Source: Bacillus pinisoli (GTDB lineage: Bacteria > Bacillota > Bacilli > Bacillales > SA4). From it: a stretch of 64,000 nt of DNA. The notes under the pieces are model-generated. The model did not search any database. It was given only the letters and a program-made list of their open reading frames with translations, and was not told the origin of the DNA. The position numbers were made by a program, and so were the translations under genes. Each line of letters begins with the position of its first letter. Within the stretch, counting starts at the first letter, position 1. Where the stretch lies: the NCBI RefSeq assembly GCF_023036475.1, contig NZ_JAJQKI010000008.1:1-64000 (forward strand). The letters are read 5' to 3'. Shown here piece by piece: positions 36,270 to 44,014 of the stretch.

Positions 36270-37904
36270 TTGGCACAAATGTATCCAAATGACATAGAGC
36301 TTATTGATTGTACACAATCTGAAAAGGACTTCTATTATGAGTTAAAACAACAATTATCAGATAAAATTCATGTGTTTTTCTCAGTACGATGGTATTCTCA
36401 AAATAACGGAACAAGAGAGAATAGCGAGAGTGATTTTCTAATATTTGATCCGGACTTTGGCTATATTACCATTGAGTTAAAGGGTGGACAACAGATTGAA
36501 AAACAAAGTGATGCCTGGATACTACACTTGGGTGAAAATTCATATAGACAGCTAAAGAAAAGTCCTTTTGAGCAAGCCGAAGAAAGTATGAGGTTCTTTA
36601 AAAAGTATTTTGAAGATCAATATAAGCAAGTTTTTAATGGTGTTTATGGCTTTGCTTGTGCATTTCCTAGATATAATGTGCCAGAAGGTTTTGGCACAGA
36701 TGCTCCTAAAGATATTATTATAGATTTTTCTGATATGAGTAACTTAAAGAATAAGATCAATAGCATCTTCCATTATTGGAGTTCAACTAGAAGAAGCCAT
36801 GTATTTTTAGTTGATGAAATAAGAAAAAAATTCATAAATCTAATTAATAAACGAATAAATATGTCTACGATTTCTGGTGCAGTACTAGAAAATCAAGATA
36901 GAAAAATGAGCATTTTAAATAGAATTCAAGAAAACTACTTAGATTTTTTAGAGAATTATTCGCATGCCTTAATTGCAGGTGGTGCAGGAACAGGTAAGAC
37001 TTGGCTTGCAGTTAAAAAAGCTATTAGAGAAGCTGAGAAAGAGAAAGATGTATTGCTTCTATGTTTTAATAATGATTTAGGAGAATTCTTAAAAGAACGT
37101 CTATTTGAGTATAGGAATATTACTGTCAATACATTCTGGCAATTTGTTAAAGAGCAATTAGATGAAAGAGACTTCCTTACAATATCAAGTGATAAGGAGT
37201 TATTAGGGGTTTTTGATAAAATTGCGAACAAATCAAACTTAAAAAAATTTAATTCTATAATTGTAGATGAAGCCCAAGATTTTAATGAAGAATGGGCTAT
37301 GACTATTAGGTTATTTTTACGCGATGAAAGTAGATCTGAACTTTATGTACTATACGATACTGAGCAAAATATTTTTAATAGAGATTTCAAGAATGGATTT
37401 ATGATAGAAAGTCCCCCATTTAGACTAAAAGAAAATTTAAGAAATACATCTGAGATTATGAAATGGGTTAAAGATAAGACCCAATTAGGATATTATACTA
37501 AGGCAAATAATATACCGGGAGTTAAGCCAGAATTCTCAACTCATAATAGAAAAAAAGATGCTAGAAACAGGTTAGAGTCTATACTAAAGCAATTAGTGCA
37601 AAAAGAGTTAGTAAAACAAACTTCTATCACAATCCTTTCTAATAGAATAATAGAGAACTCAATTCTAAATGGTAAGAATACATTAGGGCCTTTTACTTTC
37701 GCAGAATCGAGGAAAGATATAACCGATGAGCAGGTATTATTTCGAACAGTACAAGGGTTTAAAGGATTAGAATCAGATGTAGTAATTTATTTAAAGCATA
37801 ATAAACACCAAGTAAACCCAAGAGAATCCAGTCGAAAGACAGATTTTGTCGCGTATACCCGGGCAAAATTCTTACTATTTGTTATTGAATATCTAGAATA
37901 TTAA
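36270..37904 (+). CDS. NERD nuclease-UvrD helicase fusion
   Basis: 544-aa fusion. The N-terminal NERD domain has the PD-(D/E)XK-like pattern ENSESDFLIFDPDFGYITIELKGG (about residues 50-74, split as ESDFLIF and TIELKGG). The C-terminal SF1 helicase has Walker A IAGGAGTGKTWLAVKK (about 234-249), Walker B IIVDEAQDFNEEW, RTVQGFKGLESDVVIYL and FVAYTRAKFLLF (about 523-534). Nuclease and helicase are therefore in one chain. The TTG start at 36270 lies right after the DrmB stop (TAA 36266-36268), with GGGAGG 9 bases before. It is the last gene of the operon; a terminator follows at 37934. Confidence 0.82.
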   Translation: MAQMYPNDIELIDCTQSEKDFYYELKQQLSDKIHVFFSVRWYSQNNGTRENSESDFLIFDPDFGYITIELKGGQQIEKQSDAWILHLGENSYRQLKKSPFEQAEESMRFFKKYFEDQYKQVFNGVYGFACAFPRYNVPEGFGTDAPKDIIIDFSDMSNLKNKINSIFHYWSSTRRSHVFLVDEIRKKFINLINKRINMSTISGAVLENQDRKMSILNRIQENYLDFLENYSHALIAGGAGTGKTWLAVKKAIREAEKEKDVLLLCFNNDLGEFLKERLFEYRNITVNTFWQFVKEQLDERDFLTISSDKELLGVFDKIANKSNLKKFNSIIVDEAQDFNEEWAMTIRLFLRDESRSELYVLYDTEQNIFNRDFKNGFMIESPPFRLKENLRNTSEIMKWVKDKTQLGYYTKANNIPGVKPEFSTHNRKKDARNRLESILKQLVQKELVKQTSITILSNRIIENSILNGKNTLGPFTFAESRKDITDEQVLFRTVQGFKGLESDVVIYLKHNKHQVNPRESSRKTDFVAYTRAKFLLFVIEYLEY

Positions 37905-37933
37905 AATTATAGACTAATAGGTTATAGAAAATA

Positions 37934-37971
37934 AAAACACCATGGCCAATATGAGCTGAGGTGTTTTTTTA
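37934..37971 (+). terminator. Terminator of the DISARM-like operon
   Basis: AAAACACC (37934-37941) pairs with GGTGTTTT (37960-37967), followed by further T. It separates the helicase operon from the chaperone-like operon. Confidence 0.7.
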
Positions 37972-37995
37972 GTAAGGTTATTAAGTGAAAATAAA

Positions 37996-38082
37996 AGTGT
38001 ATGATTAAATGAAACTCCCAATCATACACTGGCCCTAAGCTGATTATCTAATCTCCTAAATTCTTTCCATTTATGGTAGAAT
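37996..38082 (+). promoter_or_regulatory. Promoter region of the chaperone-like operon with palindrome
   Basis: Perfect inverted repeat AGTGTATGATT (37996-38006) / AATCATACACT (38020-38030), then a candidate extended -10 TGGTAGAAT (TAGAAT 38077-38082), 33 bases before the start of the next gene. The palindrome could be an operator; read on the minus strand it is followed by TTTTATTTT and could also be a terminator. Confidence 0.4.
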
Positions 38083-38114
38083 ATATTTAAAACTTTAGTC
38101 TGAGGTGGTTGGTA

Positions 38115-38633
38115 ATGACATCTGAATCGGATGACCTTAAATTACAAAGGTTGACTGACATTAGTTTTAGCCTGGAGTATCAGAAAAAATGGGCTGATAA
38201 AAGAACCAAAGACCACAATACTTTAATGCTAACAAATAACAATAAAAACACTGTTACAAAGTCAGATGAACTGTCTGCTATTACTAATAACTTAAGAAAT
38301 CTTTATTTAGAACTTGATATTGTACAAGAATTAACATTAGCTTCCTCAAATGGAGTAAGGCTTTTGGAAACAATTGATACTAACCTGAGATATCTTGAGG
38401 ACAGCCTTTTAGCTAAGTTAAGCGTTTTAAATCCTGATGGTTTAACGTTACAAAATCCTATTGGAATTAATGAAAGTTTAATATATAAACATCATTTTTT
38501 AGAAATGTTACTACAAAACTTAAAGGAAATTCAGGTACATGAAGTAGGGCATGAATACGAATTAATACTTAACGACATAAGAGGTCTGGAAGAGATGCAA
38601 AAAATATTAAAAGCAGGGGTGACATATGAATAA
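38115..38633 (+). CDS. Unknown helical protein, first gene of chaperone-like operon
   Basis: 172-aa protein, mostly helical by eye, with no membrane segment and no recognised family. The section from about 45 to 110 (DELSAITNNLRNLYLELDIVQ ... LLETIDTNLRYLEDSLLAKL) has coiled-coil character. The ATG at 38115 is preferred to an upstream in-frame TTG because GAGGTGG ends 6 bases before it. Its stop overlaps the next gene by 8 bases, so it is probably a partner of the GrpE-like-tailed and Hsp70-like proteins. A J-domain motif (HPD) is absent. Confidence 0.6.
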   Translation: MTSESDDLKLQRLTDISFSLEYQKKWADKRTKDHNTLMLTNNNKNTVTKSDELSAITNNLRNLYLELDIVQELTLASSNGVRLLETIDTNLRYLEDSLLAKLSVLNPDGLTLQNPIGINESLIYKHHFLEMLLQNLKEIQVHEVGHEYELILNDIRGLEEMQKILKAGVTYE

Positions 38634-40770
38634 AACATTTACACTAACAAGTATTCTTGATTCTAAAGATCGAAATAGTTATGTAAATAATTTAGAAAAT
38701 AATAAAGATGATTTGATTCAATTACTTGATTATTTAGATGCTTTAAATAGTCATGATAGGGATGAAATAAAAAATCTAAATATCCTTTATAGTATTGTTG
38801 GCATAGATATAAAAATTGCCATCTTAAAGAAGGTAATTAGATTAGTAAACATAGAAGATAGATTTTTCACTCTCGATTATTTCTTCGAACAAGAAAATTT
38901 AATTGAACAAGATGTAAAGGAATATAAATTTAGCATTAATAAAAGTTTATCAGAAGCTTTCCCAGGACTAAAATTTCTAATTATGTACAATGATAATATT
39001 CCAATAAATAAAGAAGTTATGAAAAATCTAATGGATATTCATAGTCTGGTTAATAGGTTTAATAACGACTTACTAAAGAAAACAATACATAAAAATTTAG
39101 AAGTAATTTGGGATAATATAAGAGAGTTTCTTATTACTGAAAACAATGAAGAAATGCTTGAGAATGTTTTTAAATTCATTGATGTTTTTTCGGGCAATTC
39201 AAACATAAGAACTAAATTAACCAAACAACAACAGTATATGTATACTAGCTTTAAGGTTGGAAGGTCGTTAAATAAGGTTAATTTAAATGAAGATACTAAC
39301 GAAGTAGTTAATAAGGTTAATGAACATCCTAAAGAAGTAGTTAGTAGGGAAAACTTAAATGAGGATATCAAAGATATAGTTAATAAAATCAGTCCAAACG
39401 ATAACACAAACGGCGTAGTTAATAAAGTAGAAGAAGTTTATGATGAAAATATAAATAATGATCACAATAAAGATTTCGCAAATTTGAAGGATTATAATGG
39501 TTTTAAGGTCTATCTTATTAATAATCTCATGAAAATTTCTGAAGAAGATCTAAAGAATATCTTTAATAAAATGGAAAGTTTTACTATAGGTGAAAAAAGA
39601 GAATTAACATTTCTTTTACTTTTAGCAATGGATAATATTATCAAGGAAAAAACCTTATTATTTCTAGTGAATGATGGAATCGCTGAATTTTTACCTACAA
39701 AAGATATCCTGAAACTTGTTTTACACTTTGAAGATTCATTAGATAAAAAACTGGAGTTAATTAGAAATATATCAAATAACAAAAATAACATCTTATTATT
39801 TGATGTCATTTTAGATAATGTAAGAGAACCTATTTTAGGATTAAAATATGTTTCTCAACACGATGAAGACACCTTTATTAACTACTGTATTAGTAGAACT
39901 AATAATACAAACGAGGTACTTTTACTTTGTGAGAGTATTGTAAACCATAATAAGTTTAATATTTGGGAAAGGCTTAAGGTTTCTTTTTTAGAAAAGGCTA
40001 TGAGTCATACTGATACAGTGTTTAATAAAATCGATTTCGTTAAACAAACAGGTTTGCTTAGAGAAAATGATCAGAAAATTCGATTATTAGTCTATAATAA
40101 GCTATTTATGTTAGAAAGTGATTTGTGCTCAGCTATAGATTTAGTCCTTGACAATATGGATTATCCAGAAGACATTTTTATATTTCTAGATGGATTATAT
40201 AAGACACTTGATGAAGAAGCAAAAAAGGTGTTACTCAAATATGTTACAAAAGTACTTAAAGAAGACCAAGAAGCTTATATAATAAAGTCAAACCTTAGGA
40301 AATCTAAAGATAATGAATTTACTAGTGACTATATTCTTAATGCATATAAATCTCTTAAAGAAAATTATGAATCAATGAAGTTCTCAAATGTAAATGAAGT
40401 TACAGTTAGGGAAGATAATACTTTAAATATCACTAAAGGACTTACTAATTTTATAAACAAATTTGAATTAAGGTTAGTGGATTATCAAAAAGACGATATA
40501 GAAAAGGAGTATATTATTGAGGAGTTAAAGGCATTTAAACACCTACTAAGAAATTCTCTAGAGGATGTTGGAATTAAACCGTTGATCCCCCTAGATAAAG
40601 ATAATGTTAATTATCACTATAGACACCATGAACCACATAATAGTTACAGACAACCAAGTGAAGGTGAACTATGTTCAGTAATAACACATGGGCTAAAGGT
40701 AGTTTATAAGGGTGTTGATGAAGTTATATCCTTAGCAAAAGTTGATATTGAGGTGGATCATAATGAATAA
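38626..40770 (+). CDS. Large helical protein with GrpE-like C-terminus
   Basis: 714-aa cytoplasmic protein. The bulk is helical, HEAT-repeat-like in texture (e.g. TIGEKRELTFLLLLAMD; ILKLVLHFEDSLDKKLELI). A low-complexity linker with repeated NKVN/EVVNKV units is at about 220-275. The last about 75 residues (about 640-714: LEDVGIKPLIPLD, then SEGELCSVITHGLKVVYKG, EVISLAKVDIEV) match the beta-domain pattern of GrpE, the DnaK nucleotide-exchange factor: G-V-x-I ... PL ... G-x-V-x-x-V-x-x-x-G-Y/L ... R/V-x-A-x-V. An acidic coiled segment precedes it, as in GrpE. The next gene encodes an Hsp70-like ATPase, overlapping by 8 bases, which supports this reading. It is inferred, not certain. Confidence 0.6.
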   Translation: MNKTFTLTSILDSKDRNSYVNNLENNKDDLIQLLDYLDALNSHDRDEIKNLNILYSIVGIDIKIAILKKVIRLVNIEDRFFTLDYFFEQENLIEQDVKEYKFSINKSLSEAFPGLKFLIMYNDNIPINKEVMKNLMDIHSLVNRFNNDLLKKTIHKNLEVIWDNIREFLITENNEEMLENVFKFIDVFSGNSNIRTKLTKQQQYMYTSFKVGRSLNKVNLNEDTNEVVNKVNEHPKEVVSRENLNEDIKDIVNKISPNDNTNGVVNKVEEVYDENINNDHNKDFANLKDYNGFKVYLINNLMKISEEDLKNIFNKMESFTIGEKRELTFLLLLAMDNIIKEKTLLFLVNDGIAEFLPTKDILKLVLHFEDSLDKKLELIRNISNNKNNILLFDVILDNVREPILGLKYVSQHDEDTFINYCISRTNNTNEVLLLCESIVNHNKFNIWERLKVSFLEKAMSHTDTVFNKIDFVKQTGLLRENDQKIRLLVYNKLFMLESDLCSAIDLVLDNMDYPEDIFIFLDGLYKTLDEEAKKVLLKYVTKVLKEDQEAYIIKSNLRKSKDNEFTSDYILNAYKSLKENYESMKFSNVNEVTVREDNTLNITKGLTNFINKFELRLVDYQKDDIEKEYIIEELKAFKHLLRNSLEDVGIKPLIPLDKDNVNYHYRHHEPHNSYRQPSEGELCSVITHGLKVVYKGVDEVISLAKVDIEVDHNE

Positions 40771-42382
40771 GTACAAGTATGGAATTGACTTTGGAACTAG
40801 TAACTCATCAATATCTATTATGGTACCAACTGTCAATGGTCTAGAAGTAAAAACTTTAGAACTTGAACCTGGTGATCTTTTTAGAGAGGTTGTTGCTTCT
40901 AGAATTGCATTAGAAAAAAATCTTAAACCAATAGAAATAGGACGTTTTGCTTCAATGGCTTTTGCAAGTGGTGAAGCAGCATATTATATTGATCATATTA
41001 AATGGAAGTTAACGGATAAAAATATAATCAACCTTAAAGTTGATGGTATTGACTTAGCAACCAATTTACTAAAACATATTAAAGAAAAGATTAATAGAGT
41101 TGCTCATCCTGAAGCAAAAGGTGTAGTGTTTGGAATTCCTATAGGATTTACTGATTTTGAGAAGGAGATCTTAATAAATGCTGCAATAAAAGCAGGTTTT
41201 GTAAAAGATTCTCAAGAAGGAAGAAATAGTATTGAGTTTGTGTCAGAACCTATTGCAGTAGCTTTAGATTATGGTATGCAATTGCATAAAAATGAAAATA
41301 TACTTGTTTTTGATTATGGCGGAGGAACCCTTGATATAGTTATTATGAACATGTCAAAAATAAGTTCAGGTAAAGAGGTCAAGCCCCATGAGGTGTTGGC
41401 TAAAGCAGGGCGTAAAATAGGTGGCGACTTTCTAACTTGGAGGTTCTTTTTAGAAGGATTTCTACCTAAATATGGTAGGTATGAGTTGAAAAGAGAGTTA
41501 GGATTTGACAATAAAGTTTCGGACGATGAAGCAAGAAAGTTTGGCTTTATGAAACTTAGTAAGCTATTAGGTTTAAACAATGACTTATCTAATAACGGAG
41601 AATTAAGAGATGAAATGATTCAGATACATGAAGGTTTAATTCTATTAGATGAACTAGAAAAATGTAAATGTAGGCTATCTTTTAATGATACAGCAATACT
41701 AAGTGTTATGATTGGTAAACTGTCAATTCCAAGGCTAGATTTCACTGTAGAAGATTTTAGTAAAAGTATTATAAATGAAGTTCATGAAGCAGAACTTGAC
41801 GTTAATAACGCACTTTCAAGTTCAGGATTAGAAAAGCAGGACATAGATATAGTCTTATTAGCAGGTGGGTCATCTTATATACCAGCTTTTCAGAATATGT
41901 TAAAGGAGTTATTCGGTGAGAAGAGGGTTAAAAGCTCTGGCAACCAAATGACAAGTATTACAAGAGGATTAGCTATTGCTGGGTACGAGAGTAATAAAGG
42001 CAAGGTTCAACAGGTAGAAGACATTGTTGATTGTAATTATGGAGTATGGAATACAACAAAAGGTGAAGTTTCAGTTATTATACCTAAAGGGGAAAAAATT
42101 ACTAATACACAAATTAATAAAAGTACGAGAGCAGGAATCTGTAAGAAATATAGATTGTTAGATTCCTCTTCCAATTTAATCGAGTTAGATATTTACCAAG
42201 AGAAAGAAAAGATATCAACCATTAAGGTACCAATTGGTCAAAATGAATCTAAAGATGAATTTGCAGTTTATTTTTCAATTGACCGTTCAAAAGGATGGCT
42301 ACAGGTATCCGTATTAAATATTATTAAAAATCGTTGGATAGACATCCCGTTCAATAGAGATAAAGTAACGATAAAACAATAA
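40763..42382 (+). CDS. Hsp70/DnaK-like ATPase
   Basis: 539-aa protein with an actin-fold ATPase domain of the Hsp70 type: phosphate-1 YGIDFGTSNSSISIM (residues 5-19), phosphate-2 VFDYGGGTLDIVIM (about 181-194), adenosine motif VLLAGGSSYIPAFQNML (about 364-380). VSEPIAVALDYG corresponds to the EPxAAAxxYG motif of DnaK. After about residue 420 comes a short strand-rich region (CNYGVWNTTKGEVSVIIPKGEKI), shorter than the DnaK substrate-binding domain and lid. It is not the housekeeping DnaK. The ATG at 40763 follows GAGGTGG; the longer frame lacks such a site. Hsp70-like proteins are unusual in defence loci. Confidence 0.85.
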   Translation: MNKYKYGIDFGTSNSSISIMVPTVNGLEVKTLELEPGDLFREVVASRIALEKNLKPIEIGRFASMAFASGEAAYYIDHIKWKLTDKNIINLKVDGIDLATNLLKHIKEKINRVAHPEAKGVVFGIPIGFTDFEKEILINAAIKAGFVKDSQEGRNSIEFVSEPIAVALDYGMQLHKNENILVFDYGGGTLDIVIMNMSKISSGKEVKPHEVLAKAGRKIGGDFLTWRFFLEGFLPKYGRYELKRELGFDNKVSDDEARKFGFMKLSKLLGLNNDLSNNGELRDEMIQIHEGLILLDELEKCKCRLSFNDTAILSVMIGKLSIPRLDFTVEDFSKSIINEVHEAELDVNNALSSSGLEKQDIDIVLLAGGSSYIPAFQNMLKELFGEKRVKSSGNQMTSITRGLAIAGYESNKGKVQQVEDIVDCNYGVWNTTKGEVSVIIPKGEKITNTQINKSTRAGICKKYRLLDSSSNLIELDIYQEKEKISTIKVPIGQNESKDEFAVYFSIDRSKGWLQVSVLNIIKNRWIDIPFNRDKVTIKQ

Positions 42383-42396
42383 AAGGAGCAACATTT

Positions 42397-42738
42397 ATGG
42401 AAAAATATTCTTATAATCTTAAGACATCAAAAGGTGAAAATCTATTATTTCCTGTAAGAAATCAAAGCTTTAATATTGACTATCAGGAAGGTAAAGTATT
42501 AGGTTTTGGAAGAACAGCTGATGATTTATTTTACGTAGAAACCACCGTTGGAAACCACACTAAAAAGTATGTTATTCAATCTGGTGGTTACATTGAAGAG
42601 GTTGGAGAAAATAGTAAAGGAAAAGTCGAAGAAGTAGTTCCAAGTAATAGAGGAAAGATTGAAGAAGTAGGAAAGAGTAAAGCTGGGAAGATAGAAGAAG
42701 TAGAAGATAGATTAGTGGGAAAGGTTGAAGAGATATAA
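42397..42738 (+). CDS. Small protein with GK(I/V)EEV repeats
   Basis: 113-aa protein. The first about 60 residues are a strand-rich domain (NLLFPVRNQSFNIDYQEGKV, DLFYVETTVGNHTKKYVI). The last about 50 residues are five units ending EEV or EEI: YIEEVGE, GKVEEVVP, GKIEEVGK, GKIEEVED, GKVEEI. AAAGGAG precedes the ATG 14 bases after the Hsp70 stop, so it is cotranscribed. EEV(D) is the terminal signature of many Hsp70/Hsp90 proteins, so the tail might mimic or contact a chaperone partner; that is speculation. No known family recognised. Confidence 0.65.
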   Translation: MEKYSYNLKTSKGENLLFPVRNQSFNIDYQEGKVLGFGRTADDLFYVETTVGNHTKKYVIQSGGYIEEVGENSKGKVEEVVPSNRGKIEEVGKSKAGKIEEVEDRLVGKVEEI

Positions 42739-42755
42739 TATGATCTTATAGAGAG

Positions 42756-42799
42756 ACTGACTAAAAGGGGCATTAATTACCTTTTGATGTCAGTTTTTT
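42756..42799 (+). terminator. Terminator of the chaperone-like operon
   Basis: ACTGACTAAAAGG (42756-42768) pairs with CCTTTTGATGTCAGT (42780-42794) with a small bulge, followed by six T. Confidence 0.7.
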
Positions 42800-42972
42800 C
42801 TTTTATCTTTTTTAAAATTTCTGGACCTAATGTTTTTTTCTCATTTTTTTTCAATCAGTTTCTTAGATTATGAATAGGTCATTAGCATTTTTTAGAATAT
42901 GTTTACAAAAATCTATATAAAGTGTGGAAAAATGATATTTTTACCAGTTGAATATTTGTGCAAAGTAACATG

Positions 42973-43377
42973 TCTAATCTTCTATCTCTCCTGCAATCTT
43001 GGGCACAAAGGAGATAGACTGATGTCAGAAAGGGACCAATTTTTTAAAAATTACTAGGAAGAAAAATCCGTGAGAAGCGTCAAGAAATGGATGCTACTCA
43101 GGATGAGTTTGCTGATAAACTCGAAATTCACGTAAATAATTACGGTAATATTGAACGGGGGTTAAATTGTCCAGGTGGGGAAACCATAATTCGTTTAATT
43201 ACGAATTGCCGAATCGATATTACCGAGCTTGTGCTTGAAGTTGAAACCCAGGCAAAACGGATTTACTCTGATAAAGAATGACTCTTCGAGATTTCATAAA
43301 ACTGCTAAATTAAAAGAGAGTAACTTTCGAGAAGTTTAAAGCTATGAAGTATCCCTAAAAAACTCCCAATTTATCTT
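42973..43377 (+). repeat. Duplicated XRE-comK junction, left (degenerate) copy
   Basis: This stretch is similar to 50783-51190: the leader before the regulator, the whole XRE gene, and the first about 15 codons of the ComK-like gene. The last part reads SYEVSLKN where the intact gene reads HYEISSTT, with a stop just before. The similarity fades near 43377. The two copies bracket the McrBC module. Confidence 0.7.
43022..43281 (+). pseudogene. XRE-family regulator, frameshifted copy
   Basis: Reads as the same small helix-turn-helix regulator as 50831-51091. The N-terminus (MSERDQFFK) starts at 43022 after AAAGGAGATAG, but one base is missing in the AAAAA run near 43050, and the reading frame stops at TAG a few codons later. 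The downstream frame then continues as GRKIREKRQEMDATQDEFADKLEIHVNNYGNIERGLNCPGG (split here by position: HTH about residues 15-65), ending RIYSDKE. Either a true pseudogene or a sequencing error. Confidence 0.75.
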
Positions 43378-43670
43378 TTGTTTAGGCTCTTTTCTGTGAA
43401 AAAAACTTACTGTGAGCTAAATCTTCATAAGGGAAGGAAGGCACTAATTTTCATATCTGTGTTGAGAGCAGTTACTCATGAATGTTTTCTAAAACTTTGT
43501 TGCTTTTCAATCTAATATTTCTATATTCGATATGTAGCTTAATAGACATTATTAATTTCTAGGAATTAATAAACAAGTATGTCCAATCGACATACTTTTT
43601 TTGTTACAATACAATTAATGTAAATTATTGTAATGGTATAACTAAGGCTAATTGATTGGAGTAAAAATAT
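43282..43670. other. Remnant of comK start, then gene-free leader
   Basis: 43310-43377 is the degenerate ComK start described in the repeat entry. 43378-43670 holds no gene; near 43585 there is a T-run and AT-rich sequence that may carry the promoter of the MazG-like gene. Confidence 0.45.
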
Positions 43671-43994
43671 ATGCATATATATAACAAGCTAGTAAGAGAT
43701 AAAATACCGGAAATCATGGATATCTCAGGTGAAAAATATAAAACAACAACGTTAACTGAACAGGAATACTTAAAAGAACTACTGAAAAAAGGCTATGAAG
43801 AACTAGATGAACTAATAAAAGCTGATAACAAAGAAGATACACTAGAAGAACTAGCTGACTTACTTGAGATAATTAATGCAATAGCTATATATCATGGGGC
43901 AAGCCTTGATGAAGTCAACAAGATTAGAGAAAAAAAGGCAAATGAACGCGGTGGATTTGACGAAAAGGTCTTCTTAATAGAAGTATCAGAATAA
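43671..43994 (+). CDS. MazG-like NTP pyrophosphohydrolase 1
   Basis: 107-aa all-alpha NTP pyrophosphohydrolase (HisE/MazG-like). The start MHIYNKLVRDKIPEIM, then EELDELIKA and ELADLLEIINAIAIYHG, gives the E-x-x-E ... E-x-x-D metal-binding pattern of the family. It would hydrolyse a nucleoside triphosphate to the monophosphate and pyrophosphate. It starts the module; the McrB-like gene follows after 20 bases, so both are likely cotranscribed. A second, different member lies on the other side at 49118. Confidence 0.8.
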   Translation: MHIYNKLVRDKIPEIMDISGEKYKTTTLTEQEYLKELLKKGYEELDELIKADNKEDTLEELADLLEIINAIAIYHGASLDEVNKIREKKANERGGFDEKVFLIEVSE

Positions 43995-44014
43995 TAGATA
44001 TTGTGGGGGTAAAC

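Noticed and set aside
38115..38633. J-domain protein as DnaJ partner of the Hsp70-like protein
   Set aside because: No HPD motif in the sequence, so it cannot be called a J protein.
39039..39407. 122-codon minus-strand open frame
   Set aside because: Antisense shadow of the repetitive linker in the GrpE-like-tailed gene; no ribosome site.
40763..42382. Housekeeping dnaK
   Set aside because: Short C-terminus, no hrcA-grpE-dnaK-dnaJ context, no CIRCE element, and divergent motifs.
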